Below, one piece after another: positions 1 through 8,402 of a stretch of DNA of 64,000 nt. Position numbers and translations under genes: made by a program. Source of the stretch: Dehalococcoidia bacterium (lineage in GTDB: Bacteria > Chloroflexota > Dehalococcoidia > Tepidiformales > Tepidiformaceae); NCBI GenBank assembly GCA_003104995.1, contig PQAO01000021.1, positions 310,001 to 374,000 on the forward strand, in the 5' to 3' direction. Under the pieces are notes generated by a model. It was not told the origin of the DNA, ran no database searches, and saw only the letters and a list, made by a program, of their open reading frames with translations. The stretch's first letter is position 1; each line of letters starts with the position of its first letter.

Positions 1-1
1 T

Positions 2-88
2 TGCCTCCTGCGCCACGCGGCCCGCGATGGCCAAGAAGTTAGCGTCGTCGGGAAAACCCTCACCGTGGACCCATACAACGTGGTTTGA
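2..88 (+). CDS. 3' tail of an upstream gene, product unknown
   Basis: An open frame runs from the left edge to a TGA at 86-88 and encodes about 28 residues ending in Asn-Val-Val. It carries no motif I recognise. It could be the C-terminus of a gene that starts outside the window or a chance open frame. The other two plus frames also stay open for a short way, so the frame choice is weak. Confidence 0.25.
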   Translation, partial: CLLRHAARDGQEVSVVGKTLTVDPYNVV

Positions 89-171
89 GGTTGCGAATGG
101 CTGACGAAACTCCGTGGAGGATCGAAAGGGGGGAGAAATCGGTCCAAACGGGCCAAATTCGTCCCGCCCGG

Positions 172-180
172 TGATATCGT
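172..180 (+). promoter_or_regulatory. Extended -10 promoter, leaderless type
   Basis: TGA followed by TATCGT ends seven bases before the GTG start at 188. No Shine-Dalgarno sequence lies in between. The spacing predicts transcription starting at or next to the start codon, as seen at several other genes in this window. Confidence 0.4.
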
Positions 181-187
181 CACCGTC

Positions 188-721
188 GTGATTCTCCTGG
201 CAAGACTGGCAGTTCCAACCATCATGATGCTTTCATCCATGGCGACTGCGGCGGCCGGCGCTCCCTATCTCACAGCGGCTCCTGGGCGGACACCCGACTC
301 CTGGATCGTTTCAGGGCGCGGGTTCGAGCCTTTCCAGGAGCTCTACGTGAACCAAATCCCGTGCGGGGAACTCCCCTGTGGCGCTGGACCGATGGTGGGG
401 TTCAGGAAGGTCACCGCCGATGCGCACGGCGACTTTGTCGTCGAAATGCAGCTGCTTGTCGACTTCGAACCCTTCCGGGGGCATACCGACAGGTTGATCG
501 CCGCATACGGCACGAACTGGACGGAGGATCAGATCATCGACGCGCCCCAGGTGCGTGTTCCACTCCACCACCCGGGGAATCCGCTGGCCCCCGCCGCCGG
601 AATGTCGCGGCCGAAGTCTGGACGTGCCTGGGATCCTGAATGGACCACCACGGCAGGGGTGGGGTTGATCTTCCTCAGCGCGCTCGGCTTGGTGTATGGC
701 CGCCGCGCACGACGCCAATGA
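188..721 (+). CDS. Exported, C-terminally membrane-anchored protein of unknown function
   Basis: The 177-residue product starts with a hydrophobic signal-like segment (about residues 2-24, ending in an Ala-rich stretch). It then has an extracellular part with two close cysteines (PCGELPCG, near residue 60). It ends in one transmembrane helix (about 152-171) followed by an Arg-rich tail (GRRARRQ). That layout, signal peptide plus C-terminal helix plus basic tail, resembles surface-anchored proteins, but no LPXTG-type motif is present. The GTG start is supported by the leaderless promoter just upstream. I recognise no family. The gene is convergent with purS. Confidence 0.6.
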   Translation: MILLARLAVPTIMMLSSMATAAAGAPYLTAAPGRTPDSWIVSGRGFEPFQELYVNQIPCGELPCGAGPMVGFRKVTADAHGDFVVEMQLLVDFEPFRGHTDRLIAAYGTNWTEDQIIDAPQVRVPLHHPGNPLAPAAGMSRPKSGRAWDPEWTTTAGVGLIFLSALGLVYGRRARRQ

Positions 722-735
722 TGAGGCACCAGGGC

Positions 736-765
736 GGCCCGCCCGCGCTTCTCGCGCGGCGGGCC
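736..765. terminator. GC-rich hairpin between convergent genes
   Basis: GGCCCGCCCGCGC pairs with GCGCGGCGGGCC across a TTCTC loop, with one bulged C. It lies between the stop of the exported protein gene (721) and the stop of purS (805), so it could end transcription from both sides. There is no T-run. Confidence 0.5.
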
Positions 766-804
766 AATCCTTGCCTGAACGGGCCCGCCCCTCGCGTCGA
801 TGCC

Positions 805-1125
805 TCAGGCTCTTTCGATTTCGAACGAGTAGGTTTCGATGACCGGGTTTGCGAGGAGCCGCGCGCACATCTGGTCGACCTGCGTCGCCGCGTCCTTCCG
901 GTCCGCCGCCTTCAGCGTGACCTGGAAGTAGCGCCCGGACCGGACGCCGAGCACCCCGCTGAACCCAAGCGACCCCAGCGCACCGCCGATGGTGATGCCT
1001 TCCGGGTCGTTCACGGTTGGCTTGAGCGAGACGTAGACGCGTGCCAGGTAGGTGCCGTCGCCACCCTTCCCGGTTGCGGCTTTTGTATTCTTCTTCTTGG
1101 CGTCCTTCGCCTTCGCCTTCGTCAT
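805..1125 (-). CDS. purS: Phosphoribosylformylglycinamidine synthase subunit PurS
   Basis: PurS is the small subunit that bridges PurL and the glutaminase PurQ in the fourth step of purine synthesis. The core (about residues 25-106) has the PurS pattern, with ARVYVSLKP near the start and a GVRSGRYF segment in the middle. The 106-residue length exceeds the usual 80-85 because of an N-terminal tail of about 22 residues rich in Lys and Ala. The start ATG overlaps the purC stop (ATGA), so the two are probably translationally coupled. purL and purQ are not in the window. Confidence 0.88.
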   Translation of the reverse strand: MTKAKAKDAKKKNTKAATGKGGDGTYLARVYVSLKPTVNDPEGITIGGALGSLGFSGVLGVRSGRYFQVTLKAADRKDAATQVDQMCARLLANPVIETYSFEIERA

Positions 1126-2015
1126 GCGGGCAGCTCCTGTCCGGTCAGCATCTTGTAGACGGTGAGGTAGCGTTCGGTGGTGGCCGCCGCCACATCCGGC
1201 GGCAGAGGCGGCGCCGGGTCGCCATCCTTCCAGTTCGCCGCCAGCCAGTCTCGCACAGGCTGCTTGTCGAAGCTCGCCTGCGGCGCCCCGGGCCGGTACT
1301 GGTCCGCCGGCCAGAAGCGGCTGCTGTCCGGGGTCAGCACCTCATCGATGAGGGTGACTTCCTCATTCCAGACGCCGAATTCCAGCTTCGTATCGGCGAT
1401 GATCACGCCGCGTTCGAGCGCTACCGTGTGCGCGTAGTTGTACACCGCCAGCGTCCGGAGCTTCATCGCGTTCGCCGCTTCTTCGCCAACGATCGCTTCG
1501 AGCTGCTCGAACGAGATGTTCTCGTCGTGCCCGACATCTGCCTTCGTGCTCGGCGTGAAGATCGCCTCCGGCAGCCGGTCGGATTCTCTCAGGCCTGCCG
1601 GGAGCGGGATCCCGCAGACGGCGCCGGTTCGCTGGTAGTCCTTCCAGCCCGAACCCGAGAGGTAACCGCGCGCGATGCACTCTGCGTCCAGCCGCTTCGC
1701 CTTCTTCACCAGCATCGAGCGGCCGTAGTACTCAGGCCCGATGTCGAAGGGCAACAGGTTCGTGTTGTGGGCTTCGATGACCGCGATGAAGTGGTTCGGC
1801 ACAACTTCCTTGATGCGGTCGAACCACCACGCGGAAAGCCGCGTCAACACCTGGCCTTTCCGCGGGATCCCGGTCGGCAAGACCACGTCCATTGCTGAGA
1901 TCCGGTCGGTCGCGACGATCAGCAAATTCTCGCCAAGGTCGTAGGTGTCGCGCACCTTCCCGCGATAGAGGCGGTTCGGCAGGGTCGATTCGAGCAGGAC
2001 TTCAGGCACCTTCAT
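1122..2015 (-). CDS. purC: Phosphoribosylaminoimidazole-succinocarboxamide synthase (SAICAR synthase)
   Basis: The enzyme joins CAIR and aspartate using ATP. The 297-residue product has the GKVRDTYD motif (residues 19-26), a TDRISAMD segment and an FDKQPVRDWL segment near the C-terminus, all typical of SAICAR synthase. The ATG at 2015 is chosen because a GGGAG Shine-Dalgarno precedes it and family members begin here; the frame stays open further upstream without similarity. The 5' end overlaps the upstream membrane protein gene by 14 bases and the 3' end overlaps purS, so this is the third gene of a purB-to-purS operon. Confidence 0.95.
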   Translation of the reverse strand: MKVPEVLLESTLPNRLYRGKVRDTYDLGENLLIVATDRISAMDVVLPTGIPRKGQVLTRLSAWWFDRIKEVVPNHFIAVIEAHNTNLLPFDIGPEYYGRSMLVKKAKRLDAECIARGYLSGSGWKDYQRTGAVCGIPLPAGLRESDRLPEAIFTPSTKADVGHDENISFEQLEAIVGEEAANAMKLRTLAVYNYAHTVALERGVIIADTKLEFGVWNEEVTLIDEVLTPDSSRFWPADQYRPGAPQASFDKQPVRDWLAANWKDGDPAPPLPPDVAAATTERYLTVYKMLTGQELPA

Positions 2016-2796
2016 GCTCCCGGAGATTGAGGTAGAACACCGTCGTCGTGGCGGTGATGACCGCGACAATCGGGATCAGCAGCACCCCCTGGACCAGCGA
2101 GTACATGGCGCCGAGGATCACCTGGGTGTTCCGGCCGCCCCGCACCCCCTCCCCGATAAGGGAAATTACCAGGAATGGCCCGAACAGGATGGCGGCGGTA
2201 ATCAACACCACCACCAGCATCCGGAGCATATGCCCGCGCATCAGGTTCCAGCTTCGCCGCAATGCCTGCAGCGGCCCGAGTTCCTCCAGCATGAACGCTT
2301 CGAACGAGAGTGCCAGTCTGAGCGCAAGGTACGGCAGCAGCACCAGCCCGATCAGCGTGATGAACGCCAGGAAGAGCCCCCCGGAGACAATTAACACCAG
2401 CGCGAGCAGCCCGCCCATCCGGTTGAACGCCGGGTCCAGCGATTCCGTCAGTGTCCTTGGCTTCCCCGTGAGGACCCCGGCAAGTGAAACGATCGTGCCT
2501 CCGCGCGCCACCTGGGCGAACAGCGCCTGGGCCGCGCCGATCAACAGGAGTGCCAGCAGTTGCCCGCCTTCGGTGGTGTCGATCTCCTGGTCGCCGAAGA
2601 CCGTGAGGAGCAGCACTGCCAGCAACCCGCTGGTGATGATCGCGACCGGGAGCTGGATGACGACCAGCGGGAGCATCGCCTGGCGCGGGTGTTCGAGCAC
2701 CACCGACCACGCGGTTGAGATTACCTTTCGCGCGGGGAGAAATACCGGGGTAGGCGGTTGAGGAAGCGGCGCAGGAGGTCCGGGCTCGGGGCTCAC
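2002..2796 (-). CDS. Multi-pass membrane protein, YciC/GDPD-membrane-domain-like
   Basis: This 264-residue protein has a Pro-rich N-terminal tail (residues 1-18) and about six hydrophobic helices. A segment reading LRRSWNLMRGH precedes the last helices, a pattern common in glycerophosphodiesterase-associated and YciC-like membrane domains. The GTG start overlaps the purB stop (GTGA) and the 3' end overlaps purC by 14 bases, so it is locked inside the purine operon although no purine role is evident. The function is unknown, and a role in membrane homeostasis or transport is only a guess. Confidence 0.72.
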   Translation of the reverse strand: MSPEPGPPAPLPQPPTPVFLPARKVISTAWSVVLEHPRQAMLPLVVIQLPVAIITSGLLAVLLLTVFGDQEIDTTEGGQLLALLLIGAAQALFAQVARGGTIVSLAGVLTGKPRTLTESLDPAFNRMGGLLALVLIVSGGLFLAFITLIGLVLLPYLALRLALSFEAFMLEELGPLQALRRSWNLMRGHMLRMLVVVLITAAILFGPFLVISLIGEGVRGGRNTQVILGAMYSLVQGVLLIPIVAVITATTTVFYLNLREHEGA

Positions 2797-4085
2797 AGGC
2801 CCAGGCGCTCGAACGTCGCGCCGATGTTCTGCAGGTAGAACCCGTAGTCGAACAATGCCCGCACCTCCGGCTCGGGCAGCCTGTTCGTCACTTCCGGGTC
2901 GGCCAGTAGCAGGTCCAGGAAGGGTGTTCGCTGGCGCCAGGCGGCCATCGCGTTGCGCTGCACGATCGCGTACGCGTCCTGGCGGCTCAGCCCCGTCTCA
3001 ATCAGCGCCAGGAGCACCCGTTGCGAGAACACCAGCCCGTACGAACGGTCGAGGTTCTCCCGCATGTGCTCGGGGAACACCGTCAGGCGGTCCATCACGC
3101 CCGTGAAGATGTGCAGCATGTAATCCAGCACCAGCGTCGCGTCGGGGAACATGATCCGTTCGGTGCTCGAATGCGAGATGTCGCGTTCGTGCCAGAGCGC
3201 CACGTTCTCCATCGAGGTGACCGAGTAGCCGCGCAAGGTTCGCGCCAGGCCCGTCACCCGCTCACACAGTTCAGGATTGCGCTTGTGCGGCATCGCGCTC
3301 GACCCGGTTTGGCCCTCGTCGAACGGTTCCTCCGCCTCCCGGACCTCCGTCTTCTGAAGCGCCCGGATCTCGGTCGCGAACTTTTCCAGAGAGGCGCCGA
3401 TGAGCGCGATGGTGGTCACGAACTGGGCGTGCCGGTCCCGCTGGATCACCTGCGTCGAAGCCGCCTCGACCCCAAGCCCAAGCTTGCGGCAGACGATCTC
3501 CTCCAGCTCCGGCGGCACCGAGGCGTGCGTCCCCACCGTGCCCGAAATGGCTCCCACGGCGATGGCCTCGCGGGCCGCTTCCAGCCGCTTGCGGTTGCGC
3601 CGCATCTCGTCGACCCAGACCGCGAGTTTCAGGCCGAACGTCGTCGGTTCGGCGTGAACACCATGGGTCCGCCCGGCGCACAACGTGTCGCGGTGCGCCA
3701 CGGCCTGCCGTTCGAGCACCGCGGACAGCCCGTCGATGCCCTTCAAGAGCAGATCGCAGGCGTCGCGCAGTTGCAGGCCGGTGGCCGTGTCCCACACGTC
3801 TGATGAGGTCAGGCCGAAGTGTACATAACGTCCCTCCTCGCCGAGCGATTCGGCGACTGACCGGAGGAAGGCGGTGACGTCGTGGTGGGTGATCGCGATG
3901 TACTCGTGGATCTTCGCCAGGTCGAACCTGGCGTCACGCCGGATCTTCGCGGCAGCCTCCGCCGGGATCTGGCCCAGTTCGGCCCACGCCTCGCACGCGG
4001 CGACCTCAACATCCAGCCAGCGCTGGAACTTGTTCTGGTCGTCCCAGACGGCGGACATCTCGGGGCGGGAGTAACGGGGGATCAC
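2793..4085 (-). CDS. purB: Adenylosuccinate lyase
   Basis: The enzyme cleaves fumarate from SAICAR and from adenylosuccinate. The fumarase/aspartase superfamily signature SSAMPHKRNP is at about residues 262-271 and the catalytic-loop His motif GRTHGVHAEP at about 138-147. I place the start at the GTG at 4085, giving a 430-residue protein beginning VIPRYSRPEM as is usual for the family. A TACCAT hexamer six bases upstream supports this. The frame is open up to a GTG at 4142, but the extra 19 residues look unrelated. It is the first gene of the purB - membrane protein - purC - purS operon. Confidence 0.94.
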   Translation of the reverse strand: MIPRYSRPEMSAVWDDQNKFQRWLDVEVAACEAWAELGQIPAEAAAKIRRDARFDLAKIHEYIAITHHDVTAFLRSVAESLGEEGRYVHFGLTSSDVWDTATGLQLRDACDLLLKGIDGLSAVLERQAVAHRDTLCAGRTHGVHAEPTTFGLKLAVWVDEMRRNRKRLEAAREAIAVGAISGTVGTHASVPPELEEIVCRKLGLGVEAASTQVIQRDRHAQFVTTIALIGASLEKFATEIRALQKTEVREAEEPFDEGQTGSSAMPHKRNPELCERVTGLARTLRGYSVTSMENVALWHERDISHSSTERIMFPDATLVLDYMLHIFTGVMDRLTVFPEHMRENLDRSYGLVFSQRVLLALIETGLSRQDAYAIVQRNAMAAWRQRTPFLDLLLADPEVTNRLPEPEVRALFDYGFYLQNIGATFERLGL

Positions 4086-4091
4086 GACGAC

Positions 4092-4097
4092 ATGGTA
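4092..4097 (-). promoter_or_regulatory. Putative -10 element of purB, leaderless type
   Basis: TACCAT on the minus strand ends six bases before the GTG start of purB. No -35 match and no TG extension are visible, so this rests mainly on the same spacing seen at other genes here. Confidence 0.3.
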
Positions 4098-4137
4098 CCG
4101 GGAACCCGGAACAGGGAATAGCGAACGGCCGACCCGG

Positions 4138-4143
4138 TACACT
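4138..4143 (+). promoter_or_regulatory. Putative -10 element of the methyltransferase gene, leaderless type
   Basis: TACACT ends seven bases before the ATG at 4151. It is followed by almost the same bases as the dapF promoter (TACACT, then cggccc before ATG). No Shine-Dalgarno sequence is present. Confidence 0.35.
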
Positions 4144-4150
4144 TCGGCCC

Positions 4151-4951
4151 ATGGCGGACATGTTCTATTCGCAGCGCAGCCTCAACGTGGAGCTTTATGC
4201 CGACCGCGCCGCCGCCCTCCCGGTGGTCGAAGGCGACGTGGAGTTCTACCTGCAGCTGGCGATGGCTGCGCCGGGTCCGGCCCTCGAACTCGGCTGTGGC
4301 ACCGGCCGTATCGTCCTGCCACTGGCCCGCTCGGGGGTCCAGGCAATGGGGCTCGACCTGTCTCAGTCGATGCTCGACGTTGCCAGCCAGCGCCTCGCGA
4401 AAGAGGATGCCGGAGTGGCGGGCCGCGCCACGTTCGTACGCGGAGATATGGCGGATTTCGACCTCGGCCGCCAATTCGGGCTGGTCTACATCGCCTTTCG
4501 CTCGTTCATGATGCTGTCGACTCCCCGGGAGCAGCGCCGCTGCCTGGAAGCAGCCCACCGGCACCTGGTCCCCGGCGGCGCGCTGGCGATCGACCTCTTC
4601 GATCCGCTGCTCGATCGTCTCGTCCCCGGGCCCATGCCGGGGTCGTGGACGCCGATGGGGAACTTCCCCCACCCGGATACCTTCAACCTGGTCCGCATCG
4701 AAGTCGCGGATCGGATGAACGACCCCCTGGCCCAGGTGTTCGAAGAGACCTGGCGCTTCACCGAGGTGGATCGCGCGGGCTACGTCCTGCGCCAGGAGGA
4801 GGAGGTCCTCCGGATGCGGTGGACCTACCGCTACGAGATGCGCTACCTGCTCGAGCTCTGTGGATTTGAAGTCCTGGCGGAGTACTCGGACTACTTCCGT
4901 TCACCGCCGGCCTACGGCAAGGAACAGGTATGGGTCGCTCGCGCTGTCTGA
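4151..4951 (+). CDS. Class I SAM-dependent methyltransferase
   Basis: This 266-residue protein has the Rossmann-fold methyltransferase motif I (LELGCGTGR, residues 45-53), an acidic motif II region (GLDLSQSM, about 68-75), a motif III GDMADF near 98 and the post-motif VPGGALAIDLF. The substrate cannot be told from sequence. It lies alone on the plus strand between two purine operons, divergent from purB and convergent with purE. It looks like a single-gene transcript that is probably leaderless. Confidence 0.85.
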   Translation: MADMFYSQRSLNVELYADRAAALPVVEGDVEFYLQLAMAAPGPALELGCGTGRIVLPLARSGVQAMGLDLSQSMLDVASQRLAKEDAGVAGRATFVRGDMADFDLGRQFGLVYIAFRSFMMLSTPREQRRCLEAAHRHLVPGGALAIDLFDPLLDRLVPGPMPGSWTPMGNFPHPDTFNLVRIEVADRMNDPLAQVFEETWRFTEVDRAGYVLRQEEEVLRMRWTYRYEMRYLLELCGFEVLAEYSDYFRSPPAYGKEQVWVARAV

Positions 4952-4983
4952 CGGCCAGCCTGTGGGCTCCGGCGACCCGCCGG

Positions 4984-5451
4984 TCAGCCCTGTGACTGCT
5001 TGTCCCGGAATGCCTTGTATGCCTCCCGGATGGCCGGGTGCTTGAGCGCCAGGATCGCGGCCGCGAGGTACGCAGCATTGCGCGCGCCCCATGCCCCGAC
5101 CGCGACTCCCGCGACCGGGACGCCCGGAGGCATCTGTAGCACTCCATAGATTGCGTCCAGCCCGCCCGCCACCTCGCTCGATGCCAGCGGTATGCCGATC
5201 ACCGGCAGCGTGCAGTTCGCTGCGACCGCTCCCGGGAGGTGGGCCGCCCCGCCGGCCGCGCAGATCATCACCTCCAACCCGTCACTCTCTGCGCGCCGCG
5301 CAAACTCGCGCACCTTGTCCGGAGTGCGGTGAGCCGACATCGCCCGCACCACGTAGGGTATGCCCAGGTCGTCCAGCACCTTCTTCGTCGGTTCCAGCAG
5401 CGGCTCGTCGTTCGCCGAACCCATCAGGATGGCGACAAGGGGGTTGGTCAT
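4984..5451 (-). CDS. purE: N5-carboxyaminoimidazole ribonucleotide mutase (class I PurE)
   Basis: The enzyme moves the carboxyl group of N5-CAIR to make CAIR. The 155-residue product has the N-terminal MGSANDEP motif (family consensus GSxSD, here with Asn), the SAHRTP loop at about 39-44 and the GGAAHLPG segment that holds the nucleotide. The ATG overlaps the purD stop (ATGA). PurK, which makes N5-CAIR, is not in this window. It is the last gene of guaA-purD-purE. Confidence 0.94.
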   Translation of the reverse strand: MTNPLVAILMGSANDEPLLEPTKKVLDDLGIPYVVRAMSAHRTPDKVREFARRAESDGLEVMICAAGGAAHLPGAVAANCTLPVIGIPLASSEVAGGLDAIYGVLQMPPGVPVAGVAVGAWGARNAAYLAAAILALKHPAIREAYKAFRDKQSQG

Positions 5452-6719
5452 TCAACAGCCTCCAATGCGATATCGGTGCGGTAGTGCGCGTCCTTGAAGT
5501 GGATGCGCCGCACGTTGTCATAGGCGCGCTCGCGCGCCTCGCCGATCGTTTTGCCCAACGCTACCACGGTGAGCGTCCGCCCCCCGCTGGTCACGACCTG
5601 CCCACCCTCGGAACGGGTGCCGGCGTGGAAGACCATGACATCCGGGTCTACCGACCCGAGCCCGGAGATCGCGTGGCCGGTCTCGTAGTTCGCCGGGTAG
5701 CCACCGGGGGCCATCACCACTCCAACCGCCGCATCGCCCGACCACTGGACGTCGATACTGGCTAGCTCGCCCCGCGCGGCAGCGCTGGCAACTTCGTAGA
5801 TGTCCGACTCGAGTCGCGGCATATGCACCTGCGTCTCGGGATCGCCGGACCGCGCGTTGTACTCCACGATGCGCGGCCCATCGTCTGTGACCATGATCCC
5901 GGGGTAGAGCGTCCCGTTGTACGGGTGCCCTTCTCTGGCCATTCCGCGTATCACCGGGTCCACCAGCAGCTGCTGGATCTCCCGTACCAGGGGCGCCTCG
6001 ACGCCCTTGCTCGGGGCATAGGCGCCCATCCCGCCGGTGTTCAGGCCTTCGCCGCCATCCAGCGCTCGCTTGTAGTCCGTCGCGAACGGCCAGAGGACAG
6101 CAACCTTGCCGTCGCAGAACGCGTGGGCACTGGTTTCCCAGCCTCGCATGTCCTGCTCAATGACGACCGTCTTCCCGGATTCTCCGAACTCGCCGTCGAC
6201 CATCATCGATCGCAGCGCCCGAAGCGCGATGCTCCGCGTTTCACACCCGACCGCGCCCTTCCCGGCCGCCAGCCCGGAAGCCTTCACCCAGAGCCGCTGT
6301 TCGGGCAACGACTCGACCCAGGCGACGGCTTCGGAGTGGTGGCTGAATGTCCGCGACACGGCCGTGGGGATGCCGTTTCGGGCCATGAACTCCTTCGCCC
6401 AGGCCTTGCTGGCTTCGATCCTGGCGGCTGCCGCGGTCGGTCCATAGCAAAGCACGCCCGCAGCCTGGAGCCGGTCCACCAGGCCCAGCGGCTGCGGGTC
6501 GTCCATGCTCGCGAGGTAGAAGTCGATGCGGAGGTCGCGCGCCGCCTTCACGATGCCGTCGATGTCCTTCGGCTGCACGGGGACGTTCGTCCCGACCAGC
6601 GCCGTGCCCGCGTTGCCCGGCGCGATGAACACCTCACCGACCGCTGGCGATTGCGCGAGCTTCCACGCGATCGCATGCTCCCGCCCGCCGTTTCCGGCCA
6701 GGAGTACGCGCGCACTCAT
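5448..6719 (-). CDS. purD: Phosphoribosylamine-glycine ligase (GAR synthetase)
   Basis: The enzyme joins glycine to phosphoribosylamine using ATP, the second purine step. The 423-residue product begins RVLLAGNGGREHAIAWKL, the PurD nucleotide-binding start, and has the ATP-grasp segment VKASGLAAGKG and the LYPGIMVTDDGPRIVEYNAR segment with metal-binding Glu and Asn. Its length is normal. It follows guaA after four bases and overlaps purE, so guaA, purD and purE are one transcription unit. Confidence 0.95.
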   Translation of the reverse strand: MSARVLLAGNGGREHAIAWKLAQSPAVGEVFIAPGNAGTALVGTNVPVQPKDIDGIVKAARDLRIDFYLASMDDPQPLGLVDRLQAAGVLCYGPTAAAARIEASKAWAKEFMARNGIPTAVSRTFSHHSEAVAWVESLPEQRLWVKASGLAAGKGAVGCETRSIALRALRSMMVDGEFGESGKTVVIEQDMRGWETSAHAFCDGKVAVLWPFATDYKRALDGGEGLNTGGMGAYAPSKGVEAPLVREIQQLLVDPVIRGMAREGHPYNGTLYPGIMVTDDGPRIVEYNARSGDPETQVHMPRLESDIYEVASAAARGELASIDVQWSGDAAVGVVMAPGGYPANYETGHAISGLGSVDPDVMVFHAGTRSEGGQVVTSGGRTLTVVALGKTIGEARERAYDNVRRIHFKDAHYRTDIALEAVE

Positions 6720-6723
6720 GGGG

Positions 6724-8331
6724 CTACTCCCATTCGATGGTGCCCGGTGGCTTCGGCGTGATGTCGTAGACGACGCGGTTCACCCCGTGCACTTCATTCA
6801 CGATCCGGTTCGAAATGCGGGCCAGCAGTTCGTGCGGCAGCCGTGCCCAGTCGGCCGTCATCGCGTCATCAGCCACCACCGCCCGGATGGCGACCGCGTA
6901 GCCGTAGGTACGGAAGTCGCCCATTACGCCGACAGTCTTCGTGTCCGTCAATACCGCGAAGCTCTGCCAGATGTCGCGGTAATACCCGGCATCGCGGATC
7001 TCGTCCATCACCACGCGGTCGGCCAGGCGGAGGATGTCCAGCTTCTCTTTCGTCACCTCGCCGATGCAGCGGATGGCCAGCCCCGGGCCCGGGAACGGGT
7101 GGCGCCAGACCATCTCTTCCGGAAGTCCGAGCGCCTCCCCGATCCGGCGCACCTCGTCCTTGAACAGGTAGCGCAACGGCTCCACCAGTCCGAGCTTCAT
7201 GTCGGCCGGGAGCCCGCCCACGTTGTGGTGTGTCTTGATGGTCGAGGCGCCCTTACCGTGCGACCCGCTCTCGATGACATCGGGGTAGAGCGTGCCCTGG
7301 CAGAGGAAGCGCGCGTCCTCGATGGCCCGCGCCTCGCGCTCGAACAGCCGCACGAAGGTGTTGCCGATGCGGACGCGTTTCGTCTCCGGGTTCGTGACCT
7401 CGGCCAGCTGCGACAGGAACTCGCGCTCCGCCTCCACATGCACCAGGTTGATGTGCATGTTCCTGCGGAAGGTGGTCACCACTTCCTCGGCCTCGCCCGC
7501 CCGCAACAGCCCGTTGTCCACGAAGATGCAGGTCAGCTGGTCGCCGATAGCCCGGTGGACGAGGGCGGCCGCGACAGCGCTGTCCACCCCGCCCGAGAGC
7601 CCGCAGATGACCCCCGCGCTGCCCACCTGAGCGCGGATGGCCTCGATCGACTCCTCGATGAAGTTGCCGGCCGTCCATGTCCCCTCGGCCCCACACACGC
7701 CCTGCACAAAGTTGCGCAAGATATCCTTGCCCCGCGGCGTATGGACGACCTCCGGGTGGAACTGGAGCCCATAGTAGCCCCGCTCGAGATCGGCCATTAC
7801 CGCGAAGGGCGAATTCCCGGAGCGGGCGTAGGAGGTGAAGCCCGGCGGCACCGCGTCGAGCCGGTCGCCGTGGCTCATCCAGACCTCGAACTCGCCCGGC
7901 AGGCCATCGAGCAGCGGCGCCGAATGCTCGCGCTGGACCATCGCGGGGCCGAACTCCCGCTCGATCCCGGGGCCCACCTTCCCGCCGAGCTGGTGTGCCA
8001 TCAGTTGCATGCCATAGCAAATGCCGAGCACCGGGAGGCCTGACTCCCACACCCAGTCCGGTGCGAGCGGTGCATCCGGGTCGTACACGCTGTTCGGCCC
8101 GCCAGAGAGGATGATGCCCCGCACGTCAAGCCCCTTGATGCGCTCGCTGGAAACATCGAACGGCAGGAGTTCGCAATAGGTATTCAGTTCGCGCACGCGG
8201 CGTGCGATGAGCATGGCGAACTGCCCGCCGAAGTCGAGCACCACGATGGTCTCGTGGCCCTTCGCGGGGTCCTTTGCGGTGGCCGTTTGTGGTTGGGAGG
8301 GGGTGTCGATCATTGAGTGCGCGGAACTCAT
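6724..8331 (-). CDS. guaA: GMP synthase (glutamine-hydrolysing)
   Basis: The enzyme converts XMP to GMP. The N-terminal class I glutamine amidotransferase domain has the nucleophile Cys105 in GICYGMQ and His192 in FHPEV. The ATP-pyrophosphatase domain has SGGVDS at 246-251, and the C-terminal dimerisation domain ends PPGTIEWE as in most GuaA proteins. The 535-residue length is normal apart from a 25-residue Thr/Gln/Ala-rich N-terminal lead. The ATG at 8331 lies five bases from a promoter -10 and lacks a Shine-Dalgarno. It is the first gene of guaA-purD-purE. Confidence 0.95.
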   Translation of the reverse strand: MSSAHSMIDTPSQPQTATAKDPAKGHETIVVLDFGGQFAMLIARRVRELNTYCELLPFDVSSERIKGLDVRGIILSGGPNSVYDPDAPLAPDWVWESGLPVLGICYGMQLMAHQLGGKVGPGIEREFGPAMVQREHSAPLLDGLPGEFEVWMSHGDRLDAVPPGFTSYARSGNSPFAVMADLERGYYGLQFHPEVVHTPRGKDILRNFVQGVCGAEGTWTAGNFIEESIEAIRAQVGSAGVICGLSGGVDSAVAAALVHRAIGDQLTCIFVDNGLLRAGEAEEVVTTFRRNMHINLVHVEAEREFLSQLAEVTNPETKRVRIGNTFVRLFEREARAIEDARFLCQGTLYPDVIESGSHGKGASTIKTHHNVGGLPADMKLGLVEPLRYLFKDEVRRIGEALGLPEEMVWRHPFPGPGLAIRCIGEVTKEKLDILRLADRVVMDEIRDAGYYRDIWQSFAVLTDTKTVGVMGDFRTYGYAVAIRAVVADDAMTADWARLPHELLARISNRIVNEVHGVNRVVYDITPKPPGTIEWE

Positions 8332-8336
8332 ACGAA

Positions 8337-8365
8337 ACGCTAACCGAATTGTATAGTTTGGTCAA
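8337..8365 (-). promoter_or_regulatory. guaA-purD-purE promoter
   Basis: On the minus strand TTGACC (8365-8360) is followed after 17 bases by TAGCGT (8342-8337). The guaA ATG begins five bases further, so the transcript is probably leaderless. It overlaps the divergent upstream region of the tsaC gene, whose own transcript may use TATAGT at 8352-8357 on the plus strand. Confidence 0.4.
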
Positions 8366-8402
8366 CGAATTCGGGCCCTCCACAGGGCCTCGCGGAGGTG
8401 TT

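Noticed and set aside
4086..4150. A purine riboswitch upstream of purB
   Set aside because: The gap is only about 65 bases and the -10 lies six bases before the start, leaving no leader for a riboswitch.
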